Below, in pieces: positions 34,886 through 44,780 of a DNA stretch of 64,000 nt. The stretch's first letter is position 1, and each line of letters starts with the position of its first letter. The notes below the pieces were generated by a model. The model saw nothing but the letters and a program-made list of their open reading frames with translations. It had not been told where the DNA came from and searched no databases. The position numbers and the translations under genes were made by a program. Location of the stretch: NCBI GenBank assembly GCA_051000815.1, contig JBPCNX010000094.1:1-64000 (forward strand). The letters are read 5' to 3'. Source of the DNA: PSRF01 sp051000815 (lineage in GTDB: Bacteria > Acidobacteriota > Blastocatellia > Pyrinomonadales > Pyrinomonadaceae).

Positions 34886-35065
34886 GTGGGGCATCCTCCT
34901 TTTGGGACGGGGTTGAGAATTGGGATGGGCTGGTTCGTCTTTTGCGCCCAGCCTGACAATGAGGCCCGCCGGAGACTGCGAGGCCGGACGGACTGTAATA
35001 AGCGATGCGACAAACTATACGCCATTAACAATCATTCGTTCAAAGGTTGGAAACGAGAAAAACGG

Positions 35066-35098
35066 ATTGCCAATTGCCGATTGCCAATTTGCGATTAG
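35066..35098. repeat. GCCAATTGCC tract
   Basis: GGATTGCCAATTGCCGATTG then CCAATTTGCGATTA. Same family as 10335-10365, 41175-41201 and 54272-54306. It lies in the 34886-35411 gap. Confidence 0.6.
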
Positions 35099-35100
35099 TT

Positions 35101-35264
35101 GAGGTCAGTACCACCATGCGGTAGCGGGTGGCCCGGTACCCAGGCACTCCGGCCTTGCGGGGGAATGATGATTACTCAAACTCTGGATGTTGGGCGACGC
35201 ACTCTTGCAAGTATTGAGGGCTGACGTATTGGGCCACACGCTACCGCGTGGTGGTACTGACTTC
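35101..35264. repeat. inverted repeat, family F (GTCAGTACCACC type)
   Basis: The left arm at 35101-35140 (GGTCAGTACCACCATGCGGT) pairs with the right arm at 35231-35264 (ACCGCGTGGTGGTACTGAC). The loop is about 100 bp. Other copies are at 20165-20222 (arm), 41142-41170 (arm), 41282-41435 (pair) and 59401-59437 (arm inside lhr). No gene is seen between 34886 and 35411. Confidence 0.85.
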
Positions 35265-35411
35265 ACTGGGCCCGCGATCCGATTGGCATTCCCAGGCGAT
35301 TTCGCTGCCGCCTGATTAATGACCTTATTCCGCTCCGCGCCATCGGCAATCGGCAATGACTTTCCAGCGTCTCGCTTCGCTTCACACTCAAACTCAGATA
35401 AATTGAAAACC

Positions 35412-36245
35412 ATGACTACACACGAATCATTTATCTTTTCAGATTTATCACTATCGCAACGGCTTGAAAGAACTGAAGCGGTGAGCAATGCGCATTTTGT
35501 TGAAGCCCGTGCGAAAGCGTTTCCAGATAGCGGTGCTGAGTGGCTTGACGTCCGCGGCACTTATGCGATGTTCGATGGGCCAGAGTCGCCGGTGACGCAA
35601 ACGTTCGGGTTGGGACTATTTGATCCAGTGTCGGCAACAGACCTGGATCGGATTGAACACTTTTTCCGTCAACGCGGCGCTTCAGTCTTTCACGAAGTCA
35701 GCCCGTTGGCAGACCCGACCGCCTTCGCATTGTTGAATGAGCGTTATTACCAACCATTTGAGTTTACGACCGTGATGTTTCGTCCGATTCAGCGTGGCGT
35801 AGACTTCGCTGAGCTTCGTAATGAGAAGATTCAGGTGCGAAAGGTTGGTGGTGAAGAGGTGGAGCTGTGGGCCAGGACCTCCGCGCGCGGTTGGAGCGAG
35901 TTTCCCGAGTTGGGAGAGTTCATGCTCACGTTCGGTAGAATCAGCGCCCAACGCGCGGACGGCTTGAGTTTCATAGCGGAGTTGGACGGTAAGGCGATCG
36001 CGACCGGCGCGATGAGTATCCATGAAGGCGTCGCCCTCTTAGCCGGCGCGAGTACTATTCCCGAAGGGCGCAAACAGGGCGCGCAATTAGCGTTGCTCAA
36101 CAGCCGTTTGCGTTACGCAGCTGAGCATGGATGCGATATAGCGACGATGGGCGCGCTTCCTGGCAGCGCTTCCCAACGTAACGCCGAGCGACAGGGATTT
36201 CGCATCGCTTATACCCGCAGCAAGTGGCGGCTGCCCGAAAAGTAA
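35412..36245 (+). CDS. GNAT family N-acetyltransferase
   Basis: A 277-residue protein. The N-terminal half is a degenerate GNAT-like lobe. The C-terminal half has SFIAELDGKAIATGAMSIHEGVALLAG, the acetyl-CoA loop STIPEGRKQGAQLALLNSRLRYAAEHG, and PGSASQRNAERQGFRIAYTRSKW (the asparagine motif). Such two-lobed GNATs acetylate small amines or proteins. ATG 35412 is chosen because the frame upstream reads as non-protein. Substrate unknown. Confidence 0.75.
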   Translation: MTTHESFIFSDLSLSQRLERTEAVSNAHFVEARAKAFPDSGAEWLDVRGTYAMFDGPESPVTQTFGLGLFDPVSATDLDRIEHFFRQRGASVFHEVSPLADPTAFALLNERYYQPFEFTTVMFRPIQRGVDFAELRNEKIQVRKVGGEEVELWARTSARGWSEFPELGEFMLTFGRISAQRADGLSFIAELDGKAIATGAMSIHEGVALLAGASTIPEGRKQGAQLALLNSRLRYAAEHGCDIATMGALPGSASQRNAERQGFRIAYTRSKWRLPEK

Positions 36246-36255
36246 GCCGCGAAAT

Positions 36256-36394
36256 TACAGTACGGGAGCGGTAGCGACCGCAAAAGGTAGCGCGAGTGGC
36301 AGGTTGGATCACACTCGTATGTGCGACCATGACGCTTACTTACAACTGAGAATCTTAATACGTTGAACGCGGTCGCTACCGCTCCCGTACTGTA
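36256..36394. repeat. perfect inverted repeat, family B, copy 2
   Basis: A 25-bp arm (36256-36280, core ACGGGAGCGGTAGCGACCG) pairs perfectly with 36370-36394, enclosing 89 bp. It occupies the 36246-36531 gap before the ATPase gene; nothing else is seen. Confidence 0.95.
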
Positions 36395-36531
36395 GTTGCG
36401 TCTAACGTTACCCCGGGTGACGCAACACTCGACCCCGGCTATTAACTTAGCGCCGCTGCGTGCCCTGTCTTCTGCTTTTCATCGCACTACGTTAATCTGT
36501 TCCCGCAAACTCAAGCGAAAGGTTTTAGTTA

Positions 36532-39003
36532 ATGCAAGACTTTGAAAAGCTGGGCGTGTTCTACCTCGGACGCCCCTACGATCTCAGGGACAAGAAACCT
36601 AAAGACGGCCTGCTGCTTTACGATTCAAAGGATCTCGTCACCCACGCAGTCTGCGTCGGCATGACGGGCAGCGGTAAGACAGGACTCTGTCTGGCTCTCC
36701 TGGAAGAGGGCGTGATTGACGGCATTCCCGCGATTGTTATTGATCCGAAGGGCGACCTCGCAAATCTCCTGCTCACTTTTCCGGATCTCAAACCGGAAGA
36801 CTTTGCACCCTGGATTAACGAGGACGACGCGCAGAAGAAAGGGCTGTCTGCTACAGACTATGCGGCGCAACAAGCTGCGCTTTGGGAAAAAGGTCTTGCT
36901 GACTGGGGACAGGATCGCGCGCGTATTAAGCGCCTGCGCGACGCCGCCGAGTTTCGTATTTATACGCCGGGCAGCAATGCTGGTATTCCCGTGTCTGTTC
37001 TCAAGTCGTTCGCAACTCCTCCCGCGGCAATCCGCGAAGATAATGAATTAATGCGTGAACGGGTGAACACAACCGCGACGAGTCTGCTGGGCTTGGTCGG
37101 AATTGATGCGGATCCGATCAAAAGCCGGGAGCATATCCTGATCTCGAACATCCTCAATAGTGTCTGGATGTCTGCCAATGATCTGGATATCGCGGCGCTG
37201 ATCCAACAGATTCAAACTCCGCCGATGACGAGGGTTGGCGTGATGGATCTTGACTCGTTCTTTCCTTCCAAAGAGCGGTTTGAGCTGGCGATGGCACTTA
37301 ACAATCTACTCGCTGCTCCGGGCTTCAGCAGTTGGATGGAAGGCGAGCCGCTCGACGTGCAACAGTTCCTTCACGGACCTGACGGTAAGCCCAGAGTTTC
37401 CATCTTTTCGATTGCCCATCTGAACGATGCAGAGCGTATGTTTTTTGTTTCGCTCCTGCTGAATCAGACTCTCGGCTGGATGCGCACGCAATCAGGGACA
37501 ACCAGTTTGCGGGCGATTCTCTACATGGATGAAATTTTCGGTTACTTTCCGCCCGTCGCTAATCCACCGTCGAAGCTACCGCTGCTCACACTGTTAAAAC
37601 AGGGTCGCGCTTTCGGACTGGGAATCGTGCTCGCGACCCAGAACCCAGTCGATCTTGATTACAAAGGACTGGCCAATACCGGTACCTGGTTCATTGGACG
37701 TCTGCAAACTGAGCGCGATAAGGATCGAGTGCTTGAAGGACTTGAAGGCGTGGCGGCCGGAACCGATATGAGATTCAATCGTCAGGAGATGGAAGAAACC
37801 CTCGCGGGGCTGAGCAGCCGAATCTTTTTACTAAATAACGTTCACGATGACGGGACCGAAGTCTTCGAAAGTCGTTGGGCGATGTCGTACCTGCGCGGGC
37901 CGCTGACACGAAACCAGATCAAGATCCTCATGGATCCGGTCAAACAGCAAACATCCGCCTCGTCAGGAACCGCGGGCGCCGCGGCTGTCGCGACGGCGTC
38001 AGCAGCAACGCCACCCAGTGCGACTCACGTTACCGCCGCAAAAAGCGCTGCCGCTCAAAGCCGCCAGCCGGTCCTACCGCCTGAGGTATCACAGTACTTT
38101 ATTCCGGTGCGCGGACAGGGAAGCGGTGGTGCGCGGCTCATCTATCACCCGCAATTGTTCGGCGCTGCGGAAGTTCGTTTCAGTGACAAGAGGGTCGATG
38201 CCACTCGTCACTTGTCACTGCTCGCTCCGATCTCTGATGGCGTGGTAGCGGTTGACTGGGATCGCGCGGCGGTTGTTAACCTTCCCGTCACAGATTTGGA
38301 ACAGGGGCCTGAGGAGAATGCACAGTTTGCCGATCTGCCGGCGCCGGCCGGCAAGAGCAAGAGCTACGGTGCCTGGCAAAAAGATCTGGCCGGTTGGCTC
38401 TATCGCAATCAAAAGTTGGATTTGCTGAAAAGCGAACGACTGGGGCAGGCTTCAAACCCCGACGAATCCGAACGCGACTTTCGCCTCCGCTTGCAACACA
38501 CAGCGCGCGAGCAGCGCGACGCCGCCGTGGAAAAGCTGCGCCAAAAATATGCACCGAAGATTGCGGCGCTTGAGGAAAAGCAGCGACGCGCGCAACAAGC
38601 CGTGGAGCGCGAAGCGGAGCAGTCGAAGAGCCAGAAGGTGCAAACCGCAATCTCGTTTGGCACCACTCTGCTTTCATCGTTTCTCGGACGAAAGTCCCTA
38701 AGTCTTACGACTCTTGGCCGGGCGACAACAGCGGCACGCGGCGTCGGCCGTTCGATGAAGGAGGCAGAAGACGTGGGTCGCGCGCAGGAAACGCTGGCTG
38801 CAGTCGGTCAGCAACTAGCTGAACTTGATGCCCAGTTCAAGAGTGAAATCGCGACAATTGAACAATCGATCGACACACAAACCGAAGCGTTGGAAACAAT
38901 CACACTTAAACCCACAAAGGCGAACATCGCGATCGAACACTTCAGTCTCGCATGGGCGCCGTTCTGGCATGATGAACGTGGTGAAGTACAGCCCGGGTGG
39001 TAA
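36532..39003 (+). CDS. HerA/DUF853-like P-loop ATPase
   Basis: An 823-residue protein. An N-terminal beta part (FYLGRPYDLRDKKPKDGLLLYD) is followed by Walker A GMTGSGKT at residues 43-50, IVIDPKGDLANLL, and Walker B LRAILYMDEIFGYFPP. GRAFGLGIVLATQNPVDLDY is the sensor region and WFIGRLQTERDKDRVLEGL follows. This is the HerA/FtsK-like ATPase layout of DUF853-type proteins, thought to move along or remodel DNA or protein complexes. The C-terminal third has a linker rich in Ala/Ser and a coiled coil (EEKQRRAQQAVEREAEQSKS), then an ending with WAPFWHDE. ATG 36532. Confidence 0.8.
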   Translation: MQDFEKLGVFYLGRPYDLRDKKPKDGLLLYDSKDLVTHAVCVGMTGSGKTGLCLALLEEGVIDGIPAIVIDPKGDLANLLLTFPDLKPEDFAPWINEDDAQKKGLSATDYAAQQAALWEKGLADWGQDRARIKRLRDAAEFRIYTPGSNAGIPVSVLKSFATPPAAIREDNELMRERVNTTATSLLGLVGIDADPIKSREHILISNILNSVWMSANDLDIAALIQQIQTPPMTRVGVMDLDSFFPSKERFELAMALNNLLAAPGFSSWMEGEPLDVQQFLHGPDGKPRVSIFSIAHLNDAERMFFVSLLLNQTLGWMRTQSGTTSLRAILYMDEIFGYFPPVANPPSKLPLLTLLKQGRAFGLGIVLATQNPVDLDYKGLANTGTWFIGRLQTERDKDRVLEGLEGVAAGTDMRFNRQEMEETLAGLSSRIFLLNNVHDDGTEVFESRWAMSYLRGPLTRNQIKILMDPVKQQTSASSGTAGAAAVATASAATPPSATHVTAAKSAAAQSRQPVLPPEVSQYFIPVRGQGSGGARLIYHPQLFGAAEVRFSDKRVDATRHLSLLAPISDGVVAVDWDRAAVVNLPVTDLEQGPEENAQFADLPAPAGKSKSYGAWQKDLAGWLYRNQKLDLLKSERLGQASNPDESERDFRLRLQHTAREQRDAAVEKLRQKYAPKIAALEEKQRRAQQAVEREAEQSKSQKVQTAISFGTTLLSSFLGRKSLSLTTLGRATTAARGVGRSMKEAEDVGRAQETLAAVGQQLAELDAQFKSEIATIEQSIDTQTEALETITLKPTKANIAIEHFSLAWAPFWHDERGEVQPGW

Positions 39004-39005
39004 GC

Positions 39006-39140
39006 TAGTCCAATGTCCAAGGTCCAACGTCCAAGGTCAGTTTAGCCGACGAGACTGTGGACAGGCGTAAAGATGAGTCCAACGTCCAATATCTGAGGTC
39101 CTGTTTGGCCAACGAGACTTTGGACGTTGGACATTGGACT
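39006..39140. repeat. inverted GTCCAA-unit repeat, family H
   Basis: The left arm TAGTCCAATGTCCAAGGTCC and the right arm TTTGGACGTTGGACATTGGA are inverted complements made of 7- to 8-nt GTCCAA units. A third tract lies between them (GAGTCCAACGTCCAATAT). The same unit occurs in frame in egtB at 63043-63076. It fills the 39004-39216 gap. Confidence 0.85.
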
Positions 39141-39216
39141 AACCCTCTGAAATGTCTGCTCAAGAAGACTGTCTTTGTATTGTCGAATAGAAACTGCAAA
39201 GGAGTTTCCTGCAGTG

Positions 39217-40233
39217 TCAGGGCACCAGAATTACCTTGCCGATATTCCTGCGTTCTTCCATATAGGTATGGGCTTCACCTGCCTGGTCAAATGAAAATGT
39301 GCGATCGACGTGCGGCCGAATCCAGCCCTCGCTGACGCCCGCCATCAGCGCTTCGATCCATTCCATGACCTTCTCCGGCTCATGCCACATGTGTCCAAGA
39401 TTCAAACCAAATACGCCACGGTTCTTATTCAGCAATCCCAAGGGATGAAATCTGGGCATCTGCAGCGCGGCCTTGAGCATTTTCAGCTTACCGGTGATGC
39501 CGTTTGCCGAAGCCACCGAAACCCCAAACATTCCCAGCCGACCTGTCGCACGCAGGGCGCTGTAACTTTTCTTCCAATGAGCGCCGCCAATGGGATCGAT
39601 TACAAGTTCGACACCGCGATCATTTGTTAACTGCTTTAGAATTGGAAGCCAATCCTGTGTGCGGTAGTCGATAGGATGGTCGAGACCTCGGGATCGCAGG
39701 AAGTCGTGCTTCGAGGGACTGGCCGTTCCAAAGGTAGTGGCCCCGATGTGTTTTGCAATATCGAGTGCCGCCAGACCAACGCCGCCGCCGGCATTATGGA
39801 TCAATACAGACTCGCCCGCGCGAAGTCCGCCCATCGCGACCAGCAGCGCATACGCCGTCAGGTAGTTTACCGGGATGGCCGCAGCTTGTTCGAAACTGAG
39901 GGATTCGGGTTTTTCAAATAACTGACGCTCGGCCACAACCACTTTCTCCGACTGGCCACCAAAGCGTGTCATCGCGACAACGGGTAGGCCGACGATCGAG
40001 CGGTCAACACCTTCGCCAACCGATTCCACGACACCCGCTACTTCGTAACCCATGACGCAGGGTTTTTTAGGTCCATCCGGATAAAGTCCCTGGCGCGCAA
40101 GGATGTCGGCAAAGTTCAGCCCGGCGGCTTTGACGGCGACAACGGCTTCGCCCGCACCGGCAGTTCTTTCAGGCGCTTCTTCAACCTTCAAGACCTCCGG
40201 GCCGCCATTCCGAGTGGTTACAACTTGTCGCAT
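39217..40233 (-). CDS. NADPH:quinone oxidoreductase-like medium-chain dehydrogenase
   Basis: A 338-residue MDR protein without structural-zinc cysteines. It has KAAGLNFADILARQGLYP, PCVMGYEVAGVVESVGEGV, the IPVNYLTAYALLVAMGGL element, the NADP site VLIHNAGGGVGLAALDIAKH and EERRNIGKVILVP at the end. The pattern matches VAT-1/quinone oxidoreductase-type enzymes that reduce quinones or enones with NADPH. ATG 40233 opens the usual RQVVTTRNGGPEVLKVEE; a longer start at 40290 adds non-homologous residues. Confidence 0.85.
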   Translation of the reverse strand: MRQVVTTRNGGPEVLKVEEAPERTAGAGEAVVAVKAAGLNFADILARQGLYPDGPKKPCVMGYEVAGVVESVGEGVDRSIVGLPVVAMTRFGGQSEKVVVAERQLFEKPESLSFEQAAAIPVNYLTAYALLVAMGGLRAGESVLIHNAGGGVGLAALDIAKHIGATTFGTASPSKHDFLRSRGLDHPIDYRTQDWLPILKQLTNDRGVELVIDPIGGAHWKKSYSALRATGRLGMFGVSVASANGITGKLKMLKAALQMPRFHPLGLLNKNRGVFGLNLGHMWHEPEKVMEWIEALMAGVSEGWIRPHVDRTFSFDQAGEAHTYMEERRNIGKVILVP

Positions 40234-40314
40234 GAATCTGTGCCTAAGATGATAAGGCGCAGAGCGGGTCTGCTCTGCGCCTGGAAGCACGAACGAAGCT
40301 GGCCGGCAAAACTA

Positions 40315-40986
40315 CTAAGCGCTTTTAGCCGCTGTGTCTGTCGTTGTTGTTGTCTTATTTGGTTGCGGTGTAATTCGCAGATAAGGCTTCGGGGCCTTCC
40401 ATCCAGCAGGAAACTTCGTCTTCGCATCTTCGTCAGACATCGAAGGCACGATGATTACGTCCTCGCCGTCTTTCCAGTTCACCGGTGTTGCCACGCTGTA
40501 CTTCGCTGTGAGTTGGAGTGAATCAATCACTCGCAGGATCTCATCAAAGTTGCGTCCGGTGCTGGCAGGATAGGTGATCATCAATTTGATCTTCTTGTCT
40601 GGTCCGATCACAAACACAGACCGCACTGTGAAGATATCGCTGATCTCCGGATGAATCATGTCATAGAGCTCGGAAATCTTATGATCCGGATCCGCGATTA
40701 TAGGAAAGTTCAGCGCCGTGCCCTGCGTTTCCTTTATGTCCTCCGCCCACTTGCTGTGCGAATCGGTCTTATCAACACTGAGACCAATCACCTTGACGCC
40801 GCGAGTATCAAACTCGGGTTTGCATTTCGCCACGTAGCCCAATTCAGTTGTGCAAACCGGGGTGAAATCTTTGGGGTGGGAGAACAGTACGGCCCAACTA
40901 TCGCCAATCCATTCGTGAAACCGAATGGGACCGTCAGTGGTATCAGCCGTAAAATCGGGTGCTGTGTCGCCTAAACGTAGCGCCAT
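40315..40986 (-). CDS. 1-Cys peroxiredoxin (Prx6 type)
   Basis: A 223-residue peroxiredoxin that reduces hydrogen and organic peroxides. The peroxidatic Cys is C45 in PKDFTPVCTTELG. The long C-terminal arm (YPASTGRNFDEILRVIDSLQL to GWKAPKPYLRIT) is typical of the Prx6 subfamily and dimerises the enzyme. A second cysteine (VAKCKPEF) is not placed as a resolving Cys. AAAAGGAGA just before ATG 40986 is a strong ribosome site. The end is Thr/Lys-rich (NKTTTTTDTAAKSA). It lies upstream of the quinone oxidoreductase on the same strand, with 81 bp between. Confidence 0.95.
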   Translation of the reverse strand: MALRLGDTAPDFTADTTDGPIRFHEWIGDSWAVLFSHPKDFTPVCTTELGYVAKCKPEFDTRGVKVIGLSVDKTDSHSKWAEDIKETQGTALNFPIIADPDHKISELYDMIHPEISDIFTVRSVFVIGPDKKIKLMITYPASTGRNFDEILRVIDSLQLTAKYSVATPVNWKDGEDVIIVPSMSDEDAKTKFPAGWKAPKPYLRITPQPNKTTTTTDTAAKSA

Positions 40987-41141
40987 TTCAATCTCCTTTT
41001 CAGTAGTTTGAGAGTTTGCCTTCCCTTGCAGGTCAGGGAAAAGGTTGTCACTTTGAGATGTTTTAGGATTGCCATGAAGCTTTTATCGCGAAAGCAGGAG
41101 CAAGTCAATCCAACGCGTGGTCGCGTGTAACTTTTGGGTAA

Positions 41142-41201
41142 GGTCAGTACACACCGCGCGGTAGCGGGCCTCGACATTGCCAATTGCCGATTGCCGATTA
41201 G
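41142..41201. repeat. family F arm and GCCAATTGCC tract
   Basis: GGTCAGTACACACCGCGCGG is a family F arm (41142-41170), followed by ATTGCCAATTGCCGATTGCC (41175-41201). Both lie in the 40987-41633 gap, where no gene is seen. Confidence 0.6.
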
Positions 41202-41281
41202 TCCGAAACGAGAGGTGAGCCAATCAAAGTTGGTCAATTGGCAGTTTTCGTCGCGTTCCCTCTTGTGGCGGACCCGGTGAC

Positions 41282-41435
41282 GTCAGTACCACCAGGCGGT
41301 AGCCGGTGGGCCGATACGTCAGCACTCAATCCTTGCGGCATCGCGCCCAACATCCGGCGTTCGAATAATGAATCATTACCGCGAGGCTTGAGTGCTAGCG
41401 CACCAAGCCACCGGCTACCGCCAGGTGGTACTGAC
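41282..41435. repeat. inverted repeat, family F, long copy
   Basis: Arms of 28 bp at 41282-41309 and 41408-41435 (core GTACCACCAGGCGGTAGCCG) differ at one position. The loop (about 98 bp) also has inner symmetry (AGCACTCAATCCTTGCGGC and CCGCGAGGCTTGAGTGCT). A single GTCCGCTACGCGGAC hairpin follows near 41461. It fills most of the gap between the peroxiredoxin and the kinase. Confidence 0.9.
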
Positions 41436-41633
41436 TTCATTCCCAAACTGCATCAGTACTTGTCCGCTACGCGGACTAAACTCAAAACGCCTTTTGTGCA
41501 AAGCCCGTATAAGCACTCGCGGTCAAGTGGCGCGCCACCTGGTCGTCGTCGGTTTTCCCTCCGTATCTTTGGTGTTATCATCCACTCACCCCTTGTGCCC
41601 CCAATAGCTTAAATTCCCCACATAATTCGTTTT

Positions 41634-44177
41634 ATGCCTAAATCAGATACGCCCGCGGAGACTTCAATCGCCGTCGAAAACAGGCCCGCATTGTCTTCCG
41701 ATCTGTACAGGGAAATCTTTGTTCACTCCAACGAACCTATCGCGATAATTGATCCCGCCGGCTATTACCTGGAACAGAACGCCGCGCACTGTGATCTGCT
41801 GGGCTACTCCGATGAAGAACTTTACGGCCAGACCCCGGCGATTCACCTTGGGGCCGAAGCCTTCCAAACGATAGCGACTGAACTCTCGGCAAGAGGCGAA
41901 TATCGTGGCGAATCAGTAAGCCGTCGGAAGGACGGTGACGTACGCAATATTGAACTTTCGGCTTTCGCAACACGCGACGGTTCCGGTCAGCCGATTTGTT
42001 ATGTAGGCATCAAGCGCGACGTGACCGAACGCAAAGCTGCCGAGGAAGCGTTGCGGCGCACGGAAACTGAGTTAACGGACTTCTTTGAGAATGCCACGAT
42101 TGGTTTGCACTGGGTGGGCCCGGACGGAATCGTGTTGCGGGTCAACCAGGCAGAGCTCGACCTTCTGGGCTACACCCAGGAAGAATATGTCGGTCACAAC
42201 ATCAAGGAGTTTCACGTCGATCTTCCAGTGATTGACGACATTCTCACACGACTCAAGGCCGGCGAACTGTTGCGCGACTACGATGCACGCATGCGTTGCA
42301 AGGACAACTCGATCAAGCACGTGCGGATTAACTCCAGTGTGTTTTGGGATGAGGGTAAGTTTGTCCACACTCGCTGCTTCACACGCGACATTACTGATCG
42401 AAAGCGCACCGAAAGCAGGTTGGCTTTGCAGTACGCGGTAACCAGAATTCTTTCCGACGCCACTGACTTTATCGAAAGCGCTCAGAAGATTCTGCAGGCG
42501 ACTTGCGAGAACCTCGATTGGGATGTCGGCGCATTGTGGATGGTGGATCCCGAGAACGACGTGCTGCGTTGTCTGGATTTCTGTAACCTTGGCGCGATAA
42601 CAGTTGATGAGTTTGAAGAAGTCACACGGACCACCGCATTTGCCAGGGGCATCGGGCTTCCGGGACGCATCTGGGCCACCGGCGAACCCGTGCGAATCAA
42701 TAACGTCACAAGGGATGCAAATTTTCCCAGGGCCAAAGTAGCGGAACGCGAAGGTTTTCACGGCGGCTTTGGTTTTCCGATCCTGCTGGGCAAGGAAGTT
42801 CTGGGGGTGCTGGAATTTTTCAGTCGCGAGATTCGGGAACCTGATGACGAGCTGCTGAGAATGGTCAGCTCCGTCGGCGGACAGATCGGACAATTCACCA
42901 AGCGAAAACGCGCGGAAGAAGAACGGGCCGATCTCCTTGGGCGCGAGCGGTCGGCCCGCACCGACGCGGAGAAAGCGAATCGGCTTAAGGATGAGTTTCT
43001 CGCCACCGTCTCGCATGAACTTCGCACGCCCTTAAACGCGGTGATTGGCTGGTCGCGGATGTTACGCTCGGGGAGACTTGATTCAGAGAGTATGACTCAT
43101 GCGTTGGAGGTGATTGAAAGAAACGCCTGGGCTCAGAAGCAGATCATAGAGGACATTCTCGACGTCTCGCGCGTAATTACCGGCAAACTACAACTTAATC
43201 TCGGTCCTGTGGATCTCGTGGCAGTCGTTGACGCTGCACTCGACGCCGTCCGACCAGCTTTGGAGGCGAAGGAGATCAAGATCGAGACAATCATCGATGC
43301 GGACCTGCGCATCATCTCCGGAGATGCGGATCGTCTGCAGCAGGTGATATGGAATCTTCTGTCCAATGCGGCGAAGTTCACGCCCAGTGCAGGAAAGGTG
43401 GAAGTGCGGGTAAGTCACAACACCACTCATGTGCAGATTGATGTAAGTGATACAGGACCTGGAATTGATCCAGCCTTTCTCCCTCATGTCTTCGAGAGAT
43501 TTCGCCAGGCCGACGGATCAACGACAAGGACACATGGTGGGTTGGGCCTGGGACTGGCGATTGTGCGTCATCTCGTGGAATTACACGGCGGGGTCATCAC
43601 CGCAGAGAATCGTCTGGACGGATCAGGCGCGGTCTTTTCCCTTAAGCTGCGACTTCCCAGCGGGGAACTTCATCAGGAAACTCTGGCCGCCGCGCTCGCC
43701 GTCTTCGAGGATGGGGAAACTGAAGCAGTCAGCCTCGAAGGTCTGCGGATTTTGTTCGTTGATGATGAGCGCGACACTCTGGACCTGGTCACAATGGAGT
43801 TGACCCAGCACGGCGCCCGCGTAGCTGGAGCGTCCACTGCGGCGGAAGCGCTTGAGGCGCTCGAGAACGCTGAATTTGATGTGCTGATCAGCGACATCGC
43901 AATGCCCGACGTTGATGGCTACGGTTTGATTCGCCAGGTGCGAAAACGGGAGGCCGGTAAAGAACGGCGAATTCCGGCAGTCGCGTTAACCGCCTACGCC
44001 AGCGTCCAGGATCGCATGCGCGCGATTCTTGCTGGATACAACACTCATGTGGCCAAGCCGGTTGAAGCCAACGAACTTGTCACTGTCGTTGCGGGATTGG
44101 CGGGACGACTCGGAAAGATTGATTCATTTTCCGTTTGTCATTCGAATGAGAATTGTGAAATGACCAATGGAAAATGA
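41634..44177 (+). CDS. hybrid sensor histidine kinase (PAS-PAS-GAF-HisKA-HATPase-REC)
   Basis: An 847-residue cytoplasmic hybrid kinase. PAS 1 spans about 20-130 (EPIAIIDPAGYYLEQN) and PAS 2 about 145-265 (DFFENATIGLHWVGPDGIVL). A GAF domain at about 280-430 includes GIGLPGRIWATGEPVRI. HisKA carries FLATVSHELRTPLN with the phosphorylatable H461. HATPase has NLLSNAAKFTPS, DTGPGIDPAFLPHVFERFRQ and GLGLGLAIVRHL. The C-terminal receiver (LRILFVDDERDTLDLV) has the phospho-acceptor D754 in LISDIAMPDVDGYG. There is no membrane segment, so it senses an internal cue. No response regulator is adjacent. Confidence 0.9.
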   Translation: MPKSDTPAETSIAVENRPALSSDLYREIFVHSNEPIAIIDPAGYYLEQNAAHCDLLGYSDEELYGQTPAIHLGAEAFQTIATELSARGEYRGESVSRRKDGDVRNIELSAFATRDGSGQPICYVGIKRDVTERKAAEEALRRTETELTDFFENATIGLHWVGPDGIVLRVNQAELDLLGYTQEEYVGHNIKEFHVDLPVIDDILTRLKAGELLRDYDARMRCKDNSIKHVRINSSVFWDEGKFVHTRCFTRDITDRKRTESRLALQYAVTRILSDATDFIESAQKILQATCENLDWDVGALWMVDPENDVLRCLDFCNLGAITVDEFEEVTRTTAFARGIGLPGRIWATGEPVRINNVTRDANFPRAKVAEREGFHGGFGFPILLGKEVLGVLEFFSREIREPDDELLRMVSSVGGQIGQFTKRKRAEEERADLLGRERSARTDAEKANRLKDEFLATVSHELRTPLNAVIGWSRMLRSGRLDSESMTHALEVIERNAWAQKQIIEDILDVSRVITGKLQLNLGPVDLVAVVDAALDAVRPALEAKEIKIETIIDADLRIISGDADRLQQVIWNLLSNAAKFTPSAGKVEVRVSHNTTHVQIDVSDTGPGIDPAFLPHVFERFRQADGSTTRTHGGLGLGLAIVRHLVELHGGVITAENRLDGSGAVFSLKLRLPSGELHQETLAAALAVFEDGETEAVSLEGLRILFVDDERDTLDLVTMELTQHGARVAGASTAAEALEALENAEFDVLISDIAMPDVDGYGLIRQVRKREAGKERRIPAVALTAYASVQDRMRAILAGYNTHVAKPVEANELVTVVAGLAGRLGKIDSFSVCHSNENCEMTNGK

Positions 44178-44204
44178 TCCCCCCTGTTCTGTTAAGATGC
44201 CCGC

Positions 44205-44762
44205 ATGTCAAAACGTTGTGTCTGGGCCAGGACGGACCTGTCCATTGCCTATCATGATCTTGAATGGGGTGTGTCCGTACACGACGACCGCGTACTGTTT
44301 GAGTTCCTGATCCTGGAAGGCGCGCAGGCAGGGTTAAGCTGGGAAACCATACTGCGAAAGCGCGACAGCTATCGCGTCGCCTTCGATAATTTTGCGCCCG
44401 CCAAAGTAGCCAGGTACAACCAACGAAAAGTCGAGCGGTTGCTGAATAACGAAGGCATCATCCGAAATCGCCTGAAGATCGCCGCCGCAATCCAAAATGC
44501 CAAATCCTTCCTGGCAGTCCAGAAGGAGTTTGGTAGTTTTGATAAGTATCTATGGGGTTTTGTAAATGGCCAGCCTCTCAAACGTAAAACGAATGCGCCA
44601 GTGCCTGTTAACTCGCCGCTTTCTGATGCGCTCAGTAAAGATTTGGCGCAGCGCGGTTTTAAGTTTGTCGGCACCACAATTTGTTATTCGTTCATGCAGG
44701 CAATCGGTCTGATCAACGACCACGACACAACTTGTTTTCGTTACCGCCAAGTAGGCCAATAA
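44205..44762 (+). CDS. tag: DNA-3-methyladenine glycosylase I
   Basis: A 185-residue protein of the Tag family, which removes 3-methyladenine from DNA in base-excision repair. It shows the N-terminal RCVWA (zinc Cys), AYHDLEWGVSVHDD (zinc His and substrate pocket), FLILEGAQAGLSWETILRKRD and the C-terminal zinc pair in NDHDTTCFRY. Length and motifs are normal. It follows the kinase by 27 bp on the same strand; the MFS gene is 18 bp downstream. Confidence 0.92.
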   Translation: MSKRCVWARTDLSIAYHDLEWGVSVHDDRVLFEFLILEGAQAGLSWETILRKRDSYRVAFDNFAPAKVARYNQRKVERLLNNEGIIRNRLKIAAAIQNAKSFLAVQKEFGSFDKYLWGFVNGQPLKRKTNAPVPVNSPLSDALSKDLAQRGFKFVGTTICYSFMQAIGLINDHDTTCFRYRQVGQ

Positions 44763-44780
44763 GAAAGGGGACTTCATCCC